DNA of 64,000 nucleotides from Platycnemis pennipes (Eukaryota > Arthropoda > Insecta > Odonata > Platycnemididae), in the NCBI GenBank assembly GCA_933228895.1, contig OW121851.1, positions 113,977,271-114,041,270 on the forward strand, in the 5' to 3' direction. The first letter of the stretch is position 1; each line of letters starts with the position of its first letter. Made by a program: the position numbers and the translations under genes. Shown here one piece after another: positions 12,871 to 25,665 of the stretch. The notes under the pieces were generated by a model, which was given only the letters and a program-made list of their open reading frames with translations, had not been told where the DNA came from and searched no databases.

Positions 12871-13868
12871 TCATCATATCTAGCAGGCAGTGGAAACATC
12901 CATACACACGAATTGCCATGGCACCCCTGAAAATTCTCTTTTAGTTGATAGATTTAGTTGGGGATTATTGCCTACAGTTTTGTTTACTGATTCTAACCTA
13001 GCCAAAATTCATGGGAAAAAGTTATGAGGGCGACCTAAAACTTCCTATTTAAAAGATGCCGTTCATGCAGTTGAATGTTTTCACTTTTTAATTAATGAGG
13101 AAAAATGCTTATCGTCATTCTCAAATCTAAAGACTTAACACATGCACTCCAGACATTATAAACTTTTGATAAAGAAAAAAAAATAGGATAGTACCCTATT
13201 CCCACTCCAGTGATCCTATATTTTCTAAGGCAATTTTTCAATACGTTTTCCTACCGTTGCCTAAAATTCAAGATCCTTCCTCTACATCACCTTTCTTTCT
13301 ATAAATTTTTAAATGAACTCATCTGTCGTTCGCATTCCCTTAGAAATGGCTCACTAAATCGTCCGATGGGCTTCTACCCCTCTGGTAACTCATCATTTCC
13401 GCAAGAGACCTCTCCATGGGGCCCGATGGAATCCCTAGCTTGCATGGGTCTCCGCTCCCCAGCGTCCAGACCCTGACCCATCTCTCTTGAGCGTTGGAGG
13501 AAGTGCGTACGTACACTGGCTCGCCCGTGACGGGTCACACATACTACGGTCGGCCATTTTTCCACTCTCTTCCCACAATTCCCCGTCGGACGCATTCGTG
13601 ACAGGAAAAACGAAATTGCCACGCTACACACCATACCTCGGATACCTTCTGAGACCCCACAAAGTAGCCCAATTCCCTACACTCCCGGGCCTTTTCCCTT
13701 AGCCAACCGGGGGCATGACCCTTCCCGACCCTCTTCCTTTCCATCTTCATGGAACACTTTCTTTGCCAGGAGTTTTCACATTACCATTGATAACGTCAAA
13801 TTTACCTCAAGCTTGGGCCAGATTTTCGACAGATGAAACCATTGTTCAATTTTTACCTATTAGGATAG

Positions 13869-13948
13869 GTTTCGGTGGAAGATGTACCACCGAAACTCGT
13901 CTTATAATACAATAAGTCTTATGAAGACTTATTGCATTGAAATAAGAC
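13869..13948. repeat. Two adjacent hairpins
   Basis: GTTTCGGTGG/CCACCGAAAC (13869-13878 with 13887-13896) is followed at once by a 50-bp imperfect palindrome (13899-13948) centred on AAGTCTTATGAAGACTT. Confidence 0.8.
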
Positions 13949-16900
13949 ATCATAAGAGGAAAAATAAACCAGATATGTATTAATTATTGGATCGATTAAT
14001 CTCTACTGCATTTAAAATGTTTTATTACCTCAACAAATTCTTATAGCTACCTCATAATATGCCTAATGGGAATTGTAAACAAATGCATGCTCATTGATGC
14101 CCGATCAATCAATCAATAATAATAATACTTCTAAGTACGAAAAGCATATTTCCGTTCCCATTAAGATATAGCTTATTTTGACGATAATAGAATTGGCAAC
14201 AAAAATAAAGTATAGTTATAACAGTGAACGGCAATGAAATGACCTGATTGGAAACAAAAGACCCAATAGACAGAGCAAATAGATTTTTTGGCTGTTTAAG
14301 GCATAAAAATATTCCATTACCTATTCTCACTGTTATATACATTATCCTAATGAACTGCACGCCATTTTCATTCTGTAAATTATGTTATACACCTACCGCT
14401 ACATTGATATTTAACAGTTAATGATTTCACATGATCCCTCATAGTGCAGTCTCTCAAAAAATTTGGAATTATGGTTTTCCATTTTCATCATATTTCTCTA
14501 ACCCAATGCAAACAATGAGTTCTGCAAATATTCGGATGTTCGAAGAAACATTTGTACTGGATGGGAAGATTTGTATTTTATGATTCATGCTATAACGCGT
14601 ATGTTTTATTTGAATTATGAACCAATTATTTTCACGAAAAATGACATCATAATTGTTCTCCCAGTTATAGAAAAAGAGGATTAATTAAAATTCACTCTTC
14701 TTTCAAGAGAAATTAGGTTATATGATTTCCGAACTTTTGATTCCGTCAGAATGAGTTATACAAATCGATATTTCAATCAAAATAAAAAACTACTCCTCTT
14801 GGATATCTACCTCACGGATAACGCGACGTGAGAGCATATATTTTTCTGGCGACAACACTATTATGCATTGTCATATAAACATTCATTCAAATCAAGAAAT
14901 TCAACCACCTAAGTTGGGTAGTAGATTTATATACAAAGTTGTTTTTTAAGTTCCTTTCTCATGAAACACATTCCTTGAAGTCCTACATCCAACGCATTCC
15001 TAGTTGATGAGAAATTTCAAAGTTAAAAATGCCAGCTTCGAACCTAACAGCATTGATACCCACCTCATCGGTATTCAAAATTGAAAATGAGATGAAATTC
15101 ATCATCTCACATTTAAAATAGAAATCCAAGAAGTTTTGCAAATATACTTTTATTTTACTGCGGCAATGAAGCGTTTTCATTATATATTCTTTTACAACAC
15201 CTAGACAATGAATACTGGGACACGCGAAAAGGCATAACGTTCTTTGTAAATATACACAAATTGTACATTTAATTACTGAAATGAACAATATGGCGACTAA
15301 GTGAAGAAAATATCACACTTGAAAGTAGTCATGCGCAAAAATTCCCTCATTATGATTAAATTTCACATCATAGATGCTGATTCCACTGTCTATGGTGCAT
15401 TTGGATACTTTTAAATCAATCACGTTCATACGTTCCATTTTTTGTAGGTTTGTATTTTCTCGGTAAGGTTTTAAATTAAAAAACTCCTAGGATTACATTA
15501 CTCCAGCCTGATTACACTATAAGCCTAATCCTAAGACAAAACACAAAACCCACGCATGAGGCAGGATTCTAACAGAAATATTTCAACAAAACAAGGCAAG
15601 TTATCGACCTGATAACGACTAAATATGGCCAAAATTATGCATCAGTCTGCCTCGAATCATTTTGGCCATAAATTAGTTCAGCTTTTATCCACTGAGGTCA
15701 AATAAATAAGCCTATTCCATTTAGAATAGCAATTGTTATCCACATTCCTCCACGCTCTACAAAACTACCTTCCCTCACGCCATCATACGTACAACGTGCT
15801 GAGCATCACGAAATCCAATGTCAACCTGAGCCAAAGAAACGCACATTCCCATATTTTTGTGCGTGGTCGCGAATCCGGCTATCAGGAAAATGAGTCAAAT
15901 CAATTTAATCCTAAGTTATAACCGACGCAAAGGAGTATTTACAGCTAGAAAGAGGAGACTTGAGCTGGCCTTAGCAAATTATATGCCGTTAATAAATAAT
16001 CCAAGTTTAAGTTCCCCGTAAGCCGAGAGCTTTCGCTTCCATCCAATCGATGAACACTTCCAGCTCGGGGATCACAGGAAGAGCGTTTGTATGCGTGGGT
16101 GGGATTATCGGAATCTCATTGGCGGAAGGAGTGAAGGTAAAAAGCAGAACGACCTTTATCCCGTACATTATTTCCTCTTCGTGGCCTTGCCATGGCCAGT
16201 CTCACAGATGATGAGAAAACTCTACCGTGCCACACTTATATTTAGCTCAGAACCGATGACCGTTCGTGCATAGTTGCACTTGGTATGAAATTCATATGTA
16301 TTTTTACTGTTGTCCATATGCCTTATTCTAAATTAATAAAACGGATTAATGCGGTATCGGTAGCTAGAATTATTTTATATATTCTGGCATAGTTTACCAA
16401 CTAAGTTTATTTAATTTCGTTCTTTGTTTATAATTTAAGTTTAAGGAAACATCTTTAGGAAAATGTTGTCCTGAAATAAGAACCCTAAAATGTTGGAGAC
16501 GACCTAGGTAAAAAATGAAGAAGAGAGGATTTTTGTTGGCAGGAGACATATATGCTTCTTTTAATCGCTATAATAAATGATAATAATGAGCATTTTAAAT
16601 CATAAAATGCAACAAAAATAAACTTTGCTATTTAGTATATATTTTTCCCAAACTACTCCATTTCAGTAACTAAAAAAAAGATGAATGATGAAAAGGGGAG
16701 GAGGTGAAATATATGACGGTTTTGCTCAGGTTTAATAGCAAAATAAAAATTGTCAAAAATTATGTATAGGCATGTCGTACCTGACAACATTTGTGACTGA
16801 ATATAGCTGTAGTTTCGAACTCTCCGTTGCCCATGACCCCGTCTCTCATGCTTGAATGATTAAGGACATCGTGTTCTACAACTGCTTAGAGATTCAGTGC

Positions 16901-18774
16901 TACCAATGATTTTGAAGCTAATAACATTTTACAAAAGCCTTAAGTTTAATCTATATTCCTTTATCCTGAATCAAAGCTCCATTTTCCAAAGAAAATGTAG
17001 AAAATACACTCCGACGTTCCTGAGAATGGACAGGTAGGTACAAATTTTATTCAAAAGGTTTGAAAAACTTTTTAATAAACATGATGTCGAAATAGCATTG
17101 AATTAACATAATAGGGGACAGCCAATTATTACGCGATGATAATTTTACATTTTTTCAGTGGAACAGGTTGATGAGGGAAGTGGTAGTATTCAATTCTGAA
17201 GGTTCTTTTTTGAATTCCAACAACATCATAACGGTCAATACATGGAACTTGGGTGGGGAGCAATTCGAGTGCAGCCCTCCGTCCGAAGGTTAGAACGTTA
17301 AACAGGGGACCACTTGGCGCAATTAATGAGAAATAAGCTAAAGCTGATGCAGGGTTTCTCTCCACACATCCTTATTATTTAATTTTCCTATCCATATCCA
17401 TGCACTTATTCATCACATGAATGCCCCTAGTTGTTGGCCACCTTCCATAAATACTTTACCACTCTCCATACTCCCTAAAATGTTCGTATTATAGGATCTC
17501 TAGGAATTACGTAACACTATCAGAGAGGCCTCTTAATTTTTTGAGAATACAAAACGGACATGATTCATAAATATGTTATTCATTTCTCAGTTTTAATCAC
17601 GGTTTTAATATAACATGCCAAACAATAGGAAAAGAATCAGTGATAAAATCATGAAATTTATCGTTAAGGTAGAGTATGTTCAAAATTATTTAAATTGTAA
17701 AGCATGTTGTTTAACTTATAACATTTGTTATCTCTCAATACGTTTTTAATATTTCTCAACTAGATTTCCAGTACCTTCCTGCCTTGTGTATTCTTTAAGA
17801 GTGAGACTTAATACTTACATTTTTCCCATACCTGTACATTCATGTTTCATACACATTTCAATGCAATGTGCCATGCCAATATGCTATTCATTTGTCATTG
17901 CATTATTTGTAGTTAGTCATTTATCTATTTATTTTATTTAAAATACTGTATTTGTAACGTTTTTCTATCGTTATATTAATTCCAACTATGCATTTATTTA
18001 TGTACTTATTGTTTTATAATGTTTTGATGATTGTGGACGTGGGATTGTAAAATGAGACCATTTATTCTTTATCTCGCCGAAAATAGACTTATTATTATTG
18101 TATATTCACATAAACGTCGAGATAAGTGGAAAGATTAATTAAAAGGAGAGCTAGTATGTGAACTGTTTTTTGGATTTTTAACTGCTTAGAATGATAGTAT
18201 TTGTACCATTATTGATATTGTAATATAGATTAAATTCAAAATCCATTTTTCTCTCAAAGTTAAGGAAGGATTCTCCCTCCCCCTCTTCATTTATATAATA
18301 CTCTGCAAGCTACAGCAAGGGTGTGTGCCAGGGAATGATCCACAATGAGGCACGAATTATAAATTAGAGAGAATAAGGTTACACATACTACCGTGAAGGA
18401 ATGCAAAACACAATCGTGCACGCGCTAATTACATACTACATGAAACTTAGGAGTAGAAGGATTGAAGGTGAAAACTTTTTATCTGATAACGCAGCAAAAC
18501 GGTTGACGCAAGCGCTCCACCCCACTTTGGTAGTACATCAAACATGGACGGCTTCTTAGCGTATAAAAAAAGTATCTCGCTGTGGTTGGCATAACATATT
18601 TAACTATGGTATAATTTAGTTTACAGAGAGGTATTCTCAATTTTTATGCCAAAATGGTATTATGCATATGTAAAGTGAGCCATCATTAACTTTGGGGGAA
18701 GCGCAAATGATGAATTCATTCACTATTAAAATATTAATAATGGTGCAAATACTTTCAACATAACCAGGTATCAA

Positions 18775-18840
18775 TCCAAAAATTAGTTTGATGCAGCTCT
18801 ACCTTCAATACTCCTCTCCGCTATCATCTAAAAATAATAT
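18775..18840 (-). pseudogene. Non-LTR retrotransposon tail remnant
   Basis: The minus strand reads MIAERSIEGRAASN, a stop, then FLD, corresponding to the RLADRRIEWRAASNQ tail of the family. The remnant is short and assigned by motif only. Confidence 0.5.
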
Positions 18841-19701
18841 ATGGTAAATATATAATAATGATTAGTGTGTATTTGCGCCGAGATATAAAACAAATAGTAA
18901 CTTTTTCGATCTAGCACTTCGACAAAAGTTATGAAAACCTTCGCACGCACGCGCAGTAGAGGCGCAAAAAACACGCAGGAACACTGGAACACCCCTGGCC
19001 CCCCGCCTTCCTCAAATCTCGATTTTCCTCGAATACTTAGCTCCCAATCTGTCTTTCTGTCTTCGTCCACGGTACCCTGTAAATCTCTCCCTGGGGAGAC
19101 AATGGTCTCTTCCATCCCCTCCCTCTTTCCATTGGTAAGCCCTACTCGCCCCTCTGCTTCCCTGGCGCTGACTGAATCGTTTTTCGCCACCGTCGGCTCC
19201 ATCAACCAACCGTCTCCATGACCCAATCACTTTTGGGTCTTTCCTCTCCCTCTGTCCTCCCCTTCCACGCACTCTCTACTTGTCATACTTCATCCCCGAG
19301 ACCCTTATATATTTCCATTACCTTCCATTTCCTTCCCCCCGCCACACATCTAAATTCAAACCACATGCTGTTTGGAAGCGAGGTAGCATAGTCAATTTGG
19401 ATCCAGTAGGCCACCATGTTCTTGTTCACTTACTGTTATTCTTCATTACAGTTCTGAATTACATTCTACATTAATGGAGTGTGTGCATCATGAAATTACG
19501 AATAAGATATAGAAACCTATTTCAATAGGAAAATTACTTGCAATGGCGAAGCAATGGAGAATGACTGAAACCCACGTCTTGTATTAGGAGACAACCCTTA
19601 TTTTACGCATGCTTCTAATGTCATTCTTACCAACAGTGTGACTGGAAGTTATACTCTTTAATGTCTTAGTATTCACCAATCTACACGGGAAGAATGAGTT
19701 G

Positions 19702-19797
19702 GTAAAATATTGTTTTGGGCAGCTCCGCGTTGTCGTAATTACACACCACTGGATGATAATCATGACAACGCGGAGCTGCCCAGAAAACAATTTTACT
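19702..19797. mobile_element. Short inverted-repeat (MITE-like) element
   Basis: The arms 19702-19740 and 19757-19797 share GGGCAGCTCCGCGTTGTC and TAAAAT-TGTTTT outer sequence with small indels, leaving a loop of under 20 bp. The GC-rich arm core differs from the AT-rich surroundings. The big palindrome begins only about 200 bp downstream. Confidence 0.8.
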
Positions 19798-20005
19798 ATA
19801 GATATAAACCAGGGAAGTTTTATTCGAAGTATTATTTATTTGAAGAATGAGTTGTTAAACTTTTCTTAGGAGGTATCTATCCCATGAATGTTATCCGCGT
19901 GATCGGAATTTTGATTCTGCATTTTTTATAATGCCTAATGTGCCATAAACAATTCGAATGATCTGAATATAGCCAGAGGCATTAGTTTTGCATTATGTCT
20001 TAGTT

Positions 20006-20431
20006 GTTCTCTGTATTTTTTCGGGATACGTCAGCGTCGTTTGACAGTTGTGACAACAGTTTCGCCAACTCTCCTGTTGGCGTCTTCAGGTCGAAGTGGT
20101 TGAGAAGTCATTATCGTCGTCCTTATGTAGGCCTGGTTGTATAAGCGCTGCCCTCTGATTAGCCGGAATTTTTTTGATGACCCTTTTCCTTAATAAAGAA
20201 CCCAATGAACATAAACAGAGAGGACGGTTACCCTTTGCATCCTGCTTGGAAAAGGGTCATAAAAAAATTCCGGCGAATCAGAGGGCAACCGGCCTCGACC
20301 AGGCCTATATAAGGACGACGAAAACGACATCTTAACCACTTCGACCTGAAGACGCCAACACGAAAGTTGGCGAAACTGTTGTCACAACTGTCAAACGACG
20401 CGAACATATCCCGAAAAAATGCAGAGAACAT
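20006..20431. mobile_element. Foldback element: 426-bp palindrome
   Basis: The left arm 20006-20189 and right arm 20248-20431 are near-perfect reverse complements, 184 bp each, with a 58-bp spacer. The ends read TGTTCTCTG and CAGAGAACA. Each arm carries a nested hairpin (CGCCAACT to TGTTGGCG) and GTTGTGACAAC. There is no open frame of interest. Outer flanks do not show a clear target duplication. Confidence 0.9.
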
Positions 20432-22578
20432 TTAACCAACGCCGCGGAAACCTACGAACAAACAGTTTGTCTTATTGTTAGTGTTCGTAAAGTTTCCTAG
20501 ATTTTATACAAATTCATTTAAGCTCAACAATTTATACTTGTTCTCTGAAATACGTTTAAAAATATGTGGTGATCATATTGACAAAGTTTTTTTCAAAGTA
20601 AATTCTCTGCTAGGCTCGTCTAAATGTGACAAATTTTACACGATAGACACAATTTTACGAAATATGAATTTTGCTTAAAGCATAAATATTATCACTACTT
20701 AAAAATTTTGGATAATATGCCTGCTAATATAATAGGCAATTGAAATTCAAATTCGACGTGACCAAAGAGAAATGAAAAAGCTATCTAACATGGATATTGG
20801 ATTATGCAAATTTTATGAACTTTTGTTTTAATCTCGCACGTTTTGTTTGCGGGCTGACACATTATTTTACGCCGAGAGAACACATCCAGCCGGCGAATGT
20901 TGACAGAAAAATGCTACTGCACGAGATAAAAATTGGCAATTTGAAGTTAAATATAATGTATCAAGTTGAAAACTGGAAAAAAAGGAGGAAAGAATTATTC
21001 TGGGTCTTTCCTGAGTTTTCGATGCCTCAGCACAATGTCAGTTTTCTGATTATGTTCAATCACTAGGTAATATTATATCTCAAAAAGACACGTTCATTAA
21101 AAATGCTGTCAAAAACAAAGCAAAATTAGACCGTTAAAAAATATAAATTTATGTTTAGTAGTAAGAGTCAAAGAACTGGTCAAAGAGGCAAAGAGTAAAA
21201 AAAGGGGTCAAAGAGACCAAATGAAGAGTCCCATTAAATGTAAGAAATTGATTTCGCCTCTCCACTCTCAGTTGGAGGCCGTATCCTCTTTTACCGAAAA
21301 TAATTTCAGTCGAGATTTTCGAGATTTTGGGGTATTTGTGTATTTCTCTATTCTCACAGATATTTTTAGGATTTATAAGGATCAGTGCACCTTTAAATAC
21401 TTGTAGAAGAAATGATGTAATTATTAGTTATGCCAAACCCAAATTGAGTATAAAAACTAAATTACCCAAGATGCCCAAATATTATTAAAATATATATTTT
21501 ATGCCGGAATTTGTGGTTTTTAAATATTCTAATGCTGGACAAAAACTATTTTTCTCACTCAAATTATTCAATTTATTTAGCTTTTGGAAGGCAATATTAT
21601 TTAAGAATCTACACGACCTGGTGCTTTTTCGGAAGGCAAAAATATTGGTTTGTATATGTGAACGATCATATATTATTGTAAACACTAATGGAAAATCACG
21701 CCATGCAACACATTATAAACATATAAGATTTGGATAGGGGGAGCATTGGGTAGGTATGTGACAGCATTGTGGCTGTCCAGTGAATGGCTAAATTTCTTTC
21801 GTGGCATTATTGAGTTGGGTTCGTTGAGTTGGGTTGCTGGGATTGGCTCATGCATAGCCAGGGAGTTAAAACCTTTATGGCGCCATAATGACTGTCCAAA
21901 TTGGAGCTACATTGGTTGGTCATAGCTTCCGTTTTGACTGAGACTCATATTATTTTGTTGATTGCACTATGATCCTCGCGCAAAAGAAATAAAAGACGTA
22001 GGGCCTAAAGATAAGTGATCCATAAGAAACATGCATAGTAGATACATTGCATCTACTATGTGAGAAGTGGTGTCCATTTTAGATCAATGTACTTATGCCC
22101 ATTCAATTGTAAACGTAACCCCTTTCTTCCAAACAGCAAACAAAACTTCCGACTCCATTCATTGGAGGACATTCAGAAGCGAATCAATTCCAATTCCAGC
22201 TATACGATATTGCGGTAATTAGTGAGAGAATGAAATGAATACTTTTATAACGATATAGAAACGATTGATTAAAATCGCTGCCTCTATCTGTGGCATTTTA
22301 GCCATTATTTCGCGTAGATCGTAGTGAGGGAAAGGAAACATTCCAAAGAAATTCAATTAATCGCAAGAATTGAGGTGTATGATGTGGTGCACGAAATATG
22401 GGAAATGTAAATGTTTATTTTCCATTTCGAATACGTCATAACTTGCAATATAATAGTGTGGCTATTTCCTTCCCATCTTCTACGTAAGGTTTTCAGAGGT
22501 ATCTATGGGCCCAAAATAAGAAGCAGCATTTCAAATGGCAAAATATCCCTATTTTCATTGTTGGTTTGGTAGGTTATT
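20432..22578. other. Non-coding AT-rich stretch
   Basis: No gene or repeat recognised. Short frames here are low-complexity and AT-driven. Confidence 0.5.
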
Positions 22579-22882
22579 TAGGGGAGGCGACCGACAGCTG
22601 GGGTCATTTGCGTATTATAGGATAGGTAATGGTAGGAGTTTTCAGGGAACGGAGGAAGGGTGGAGAGAACATTGGCCTACTCTTAACGAAAGGTGCCAAG
22701 GGGACCAAGGCTTAACGTCCTATCCAACGGACGGAGTACTGAACTTGAAATGCCCTCCACTAGGCACTCAAGAGGGGACCGGTTTTCCACTGAAGAATCC
22801 GCCACTACCGGGAATCGATCCCGGGCCGTCGGTATGGGAGGCCAGTACTCTAGCTACCACCAACACCAACCCGATCCCCCAA
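22579..22882 (-). mobile_element. tRNA-derived SINE, family 1, copy 2
   Basis: Same structure and orientation as the copy at 10 kb. The minus strand starts GGGTTGGTGTTGGTGGTAGC, with the B box GGGATCGATTCCC at 22810-22822. The shared body includes AACGGACGGA and GACCGACAGCTGGGGTCATT (plus-strand reading). It is more GC-rich than its surroundings. Confidence 0.82.
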
Positions 22883-23679
22883 TTTTCATTGTATTGAATG
22901 CAGAAGTAACAGTTATCAGTCAAACAAAAACCTCAAGGAAAACAAAACTGCTCGAGAGTGATCCACAAGAAAATTATTATTTTCTTTCAATCATTATATT
23001 CATCAATCATTATATTCATTCATCAAGAAGCAGAGAAATTGAATGTAGGGTACATTTGAAAGCAATGGGATGCTAAAGAGGGCAGCTGAAGAAAAATTGC
23101 AGGGTCAATACGGGGAAAAGGAGGATAATAATTATGAAGTTTATATGGCATATAGGTATGCCAAAGTTACGACGAGATCAAAATGAAGGTGAGGTAGGGT
23201 ACGCAATACTTACTTAATTTGGCCTATTTATATGATGAAGGTTAATACAGAAATCATCACTTAACATATTCCAATCAAAGGCAGTTGGATGTTATCGACG
23301 TGCAAAAAAGATGGGGATCTGGGAAGGTTATTTCGCCGTTGAAACTGCACGTGAAAGTGAATGCAGTCAACTGGACCATAATCACAAAATGGTGGAATGG
23401 ACCATATTCACAAAATTAGAGAAATTGACAGCCGAACTTACAGATTTCAAATGTCCTTTCCTCGTACAATTAGGGATATGAATACCTATAAATACGTCCA
23501 ATACGAGTGTATCAATTGATAGCATAAGTAGTTGCATGTTGGTATAAGGACTTTAAGCTAACCCAACTGACAGCATTATATTGCATGCTTGCTTTGCTAT
23601 TTTTATCTTAAAATAATTAAATAGAATACTATGTTATCACTAATTTTTTTATGCGTGATATGTAGTGTACATCTGGTGA

Positions 23680-23750
23680 GAATTACCCCCCAGCACACAA
23701 CTTAATGGTGGCTTGCAGGGCATTATGTGGATGGAGATAGATGTAGATGA
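23680..23750 (+). repeat. SINE family 2, 3' fragment
   Basis: CACACAACTTAATGGTGGCT, TGCAGGGCATTATGTGGATG, then AGATAGATGTAGATG align with the 3' end of the SINE at 11.6 kb. The tRNA-like head is missing. Confidence 0.75.
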
Positions 23751-25607
23751 AACCGAATTGAACGACTCCTCTGTGGCGAAAAGGGAAATCCACATAATGG
23801 ACGCGTAATAATTAGGAGAAGCTCTGGAGAGATTCATAGTCGATCCCCAGCGAGTAGAACAATGTGACCTGACGGAAGGGCTAATGATGAGGACTTCCCT
23901 CTCCAATTAGACCTACCAATCCCCTTGCTGCGCCCCCTTCCTCTCCAGGGTCCTTTTCTTTTTACACACCGGCTACTCTTCTTTTGTGGGATCACGTAAT
24001 ACGGTACGTGGGAGGTTGACTTGAGAGATGGGCTGAGTGAACGGCCTCTCCGTGAGCGGAATCCTCATCAGGAGAGATTTGTTTGCGACAGGACGAGCGT
24101 ATCGCATCCCTGGCGGGAGAATCCTCCCATTCACCCCCATCCCCTCCACCCCTCCTGCGAGAGCGGACCCGTTCAACGTCATCCCCCGGGTGACAGACTG
24201 CTGAGACACATTTGACGGGAGGGATAAAACACAGCGCACGTTCCGGAGATTTTATTATTAATAGTTTTCTCCCGATTTGGGTACGTTTTGATGGATTATC
24301 TTAAAGCTTTCTCCTCTGCATTCTCCATCCTCAGCACGCTCCAAACCTCCCTCTTCATTACCTCTGAAATGTCCTTTCTTAAACGCCTGCCTCCACGCTT
24401 ACGCCGTAGATTAAGTTGATTTTGAGCAATTGTTTTTATGAAATGACGCAAGAAACTCAAATATTGTGAAAATTCATGTTTTATGCTCGGTGATTCAACG
24501 ATTTATCAAGGAAGTGAAGGTAAGAGAAATAGTCAACTGTACTAATACATTTAAATTGTATTTCTACCCACGAGGGAATAAAAAACGTCGTTGACCACGC
24601 ACTAGGCGGGTATGTGTAACCCAAGGTAATATAAATGGTCTAGTCCGTAACGCAGCCACTTGGACTTAACAATCCCAACTTATTTTAACAGCAGACTTGG
24701 ACGTTTAATGGGATTTTAAGCGTAACGCATTCAAACAAATGTCAAAACCATTCTTAAACAGAGGTTTTTACGAAATCCCTAAGAGAAATATATCAATTTA
24801 TTGTTAGACGCCTCTCTAAGTAGAACGTGCCAAGTTAACAACTAATAGGGTCTCTTATTAAGTAGTGTTTAGCTATTTGTGTAGGTTTGGTGTTTATAAA
24901 ACCACTGCGACACAATCCTTTTACTAAGAGGATAGTTAATATATTTGCTGTCGCTTTCATTGCGGAATCTATCGCATACCTCTTTTAATTTATTTGAAGA
25001 CATTAAATGATGAACTGTAAAATGAAGGCACAAGAGCAAACAATTTAGATCTATAGGTATATACATTTGAATAAGTTTTCAATAAATATTGATCAAAATA
25101 TTGAGTAATTTTTTACGCTTTAATGGTTATTAATTGTTGCTTCAATGTGATTATCAAGGTGAAACGCTCACTACACCGTGATTTATTAATACATTCTAAA
25201 TTAAGTTTCATCATATTTCTTCAATGTCCAGAAATAGTATTGCAATGCTTGTATACAATTTATGAAACTTGAAAATTCAAGCAAAAATGAAATGACAAAA
25301 CAATGTTTTTTAAGCGAAATAAACGTAGAAAGGTGAAAACTTTTCGTTTGCCATAAACCCTTATAGAATATTACCAGAGAATTCCTACCCACCAATAGTG
25401 TTTTTTTCCCTTCCATCATTCACTATATCGGCTGTGTGTCCTTAGAGAAACAGATATTGACGCAAGATTACCAAATAAATTGTCATTTTTACGACAACAG
25501 AAAATCAAAAGATCATTCATGAAAACATTAACTTACAATCTATTGAAACAAATCAACAAATCAGTGTTTTGGATAAATTCCGACCCACACCTAAAATCTC
25601 TTTTTTC

Positions 25608-25665
25608 ATCAATTTACATCTACATAAACCCTGTAAGCCACCATAAAGGTGTTTATTCATAATTT
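25608..25665 (-). repeat. SINE family 2, 3' fragment, reverse orientation
   Basis: The minus strand reads AACACCTTTATGGTGGCTTA, then CAGGGTTTATGTAGATGTA, matching the 3' end and tail of the SINE at 11.6 kb. Only about 55 bp remain. Confidence 0.72.

Larger units (their letters stand above)
12871..19701. other. Non-coding stretch with two GC-rich blocks
   Basis: GC-rich, pyrimidine-biased blocks at 13330-13770 and 18930-19340 stand out. Both have overlapping frames on both strands, which is what high GC gives by chance, and no recognisable domain. At 15622-15668 a 12-bp inverted repeat (ATGGCCAAAAT) occurs. The rest is AT-rich with nothing seen. Confidence 0.5.

Noticed and set aside
13210..13750. 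Five overlapping frames of 66-88 codons on both strands.
   Set aside because: The GC-rich, stop-poor sequence opens several frames at once, and none has a recognisable motif.
18828..19226. 132-codon minus-strand frame.
   Set aside because: It overlaps a 96-codon plus-strand frame and an 86-codon minus-strand frame in the same GC-rich block, with low-complexity composition. It looks like a base-composition effect.
20228..20431. 67-codon minus-strand frame.
   Set aside because: It is the right arm of the large palindrome. The mirrored arm does not keep the frame.
22535..23076. Frames of 120 and 127 codons at 22.5-23.1 kb.
   Set aside because: They are read through the GC-rich SINE copy in two phases and do not resemble protein families.
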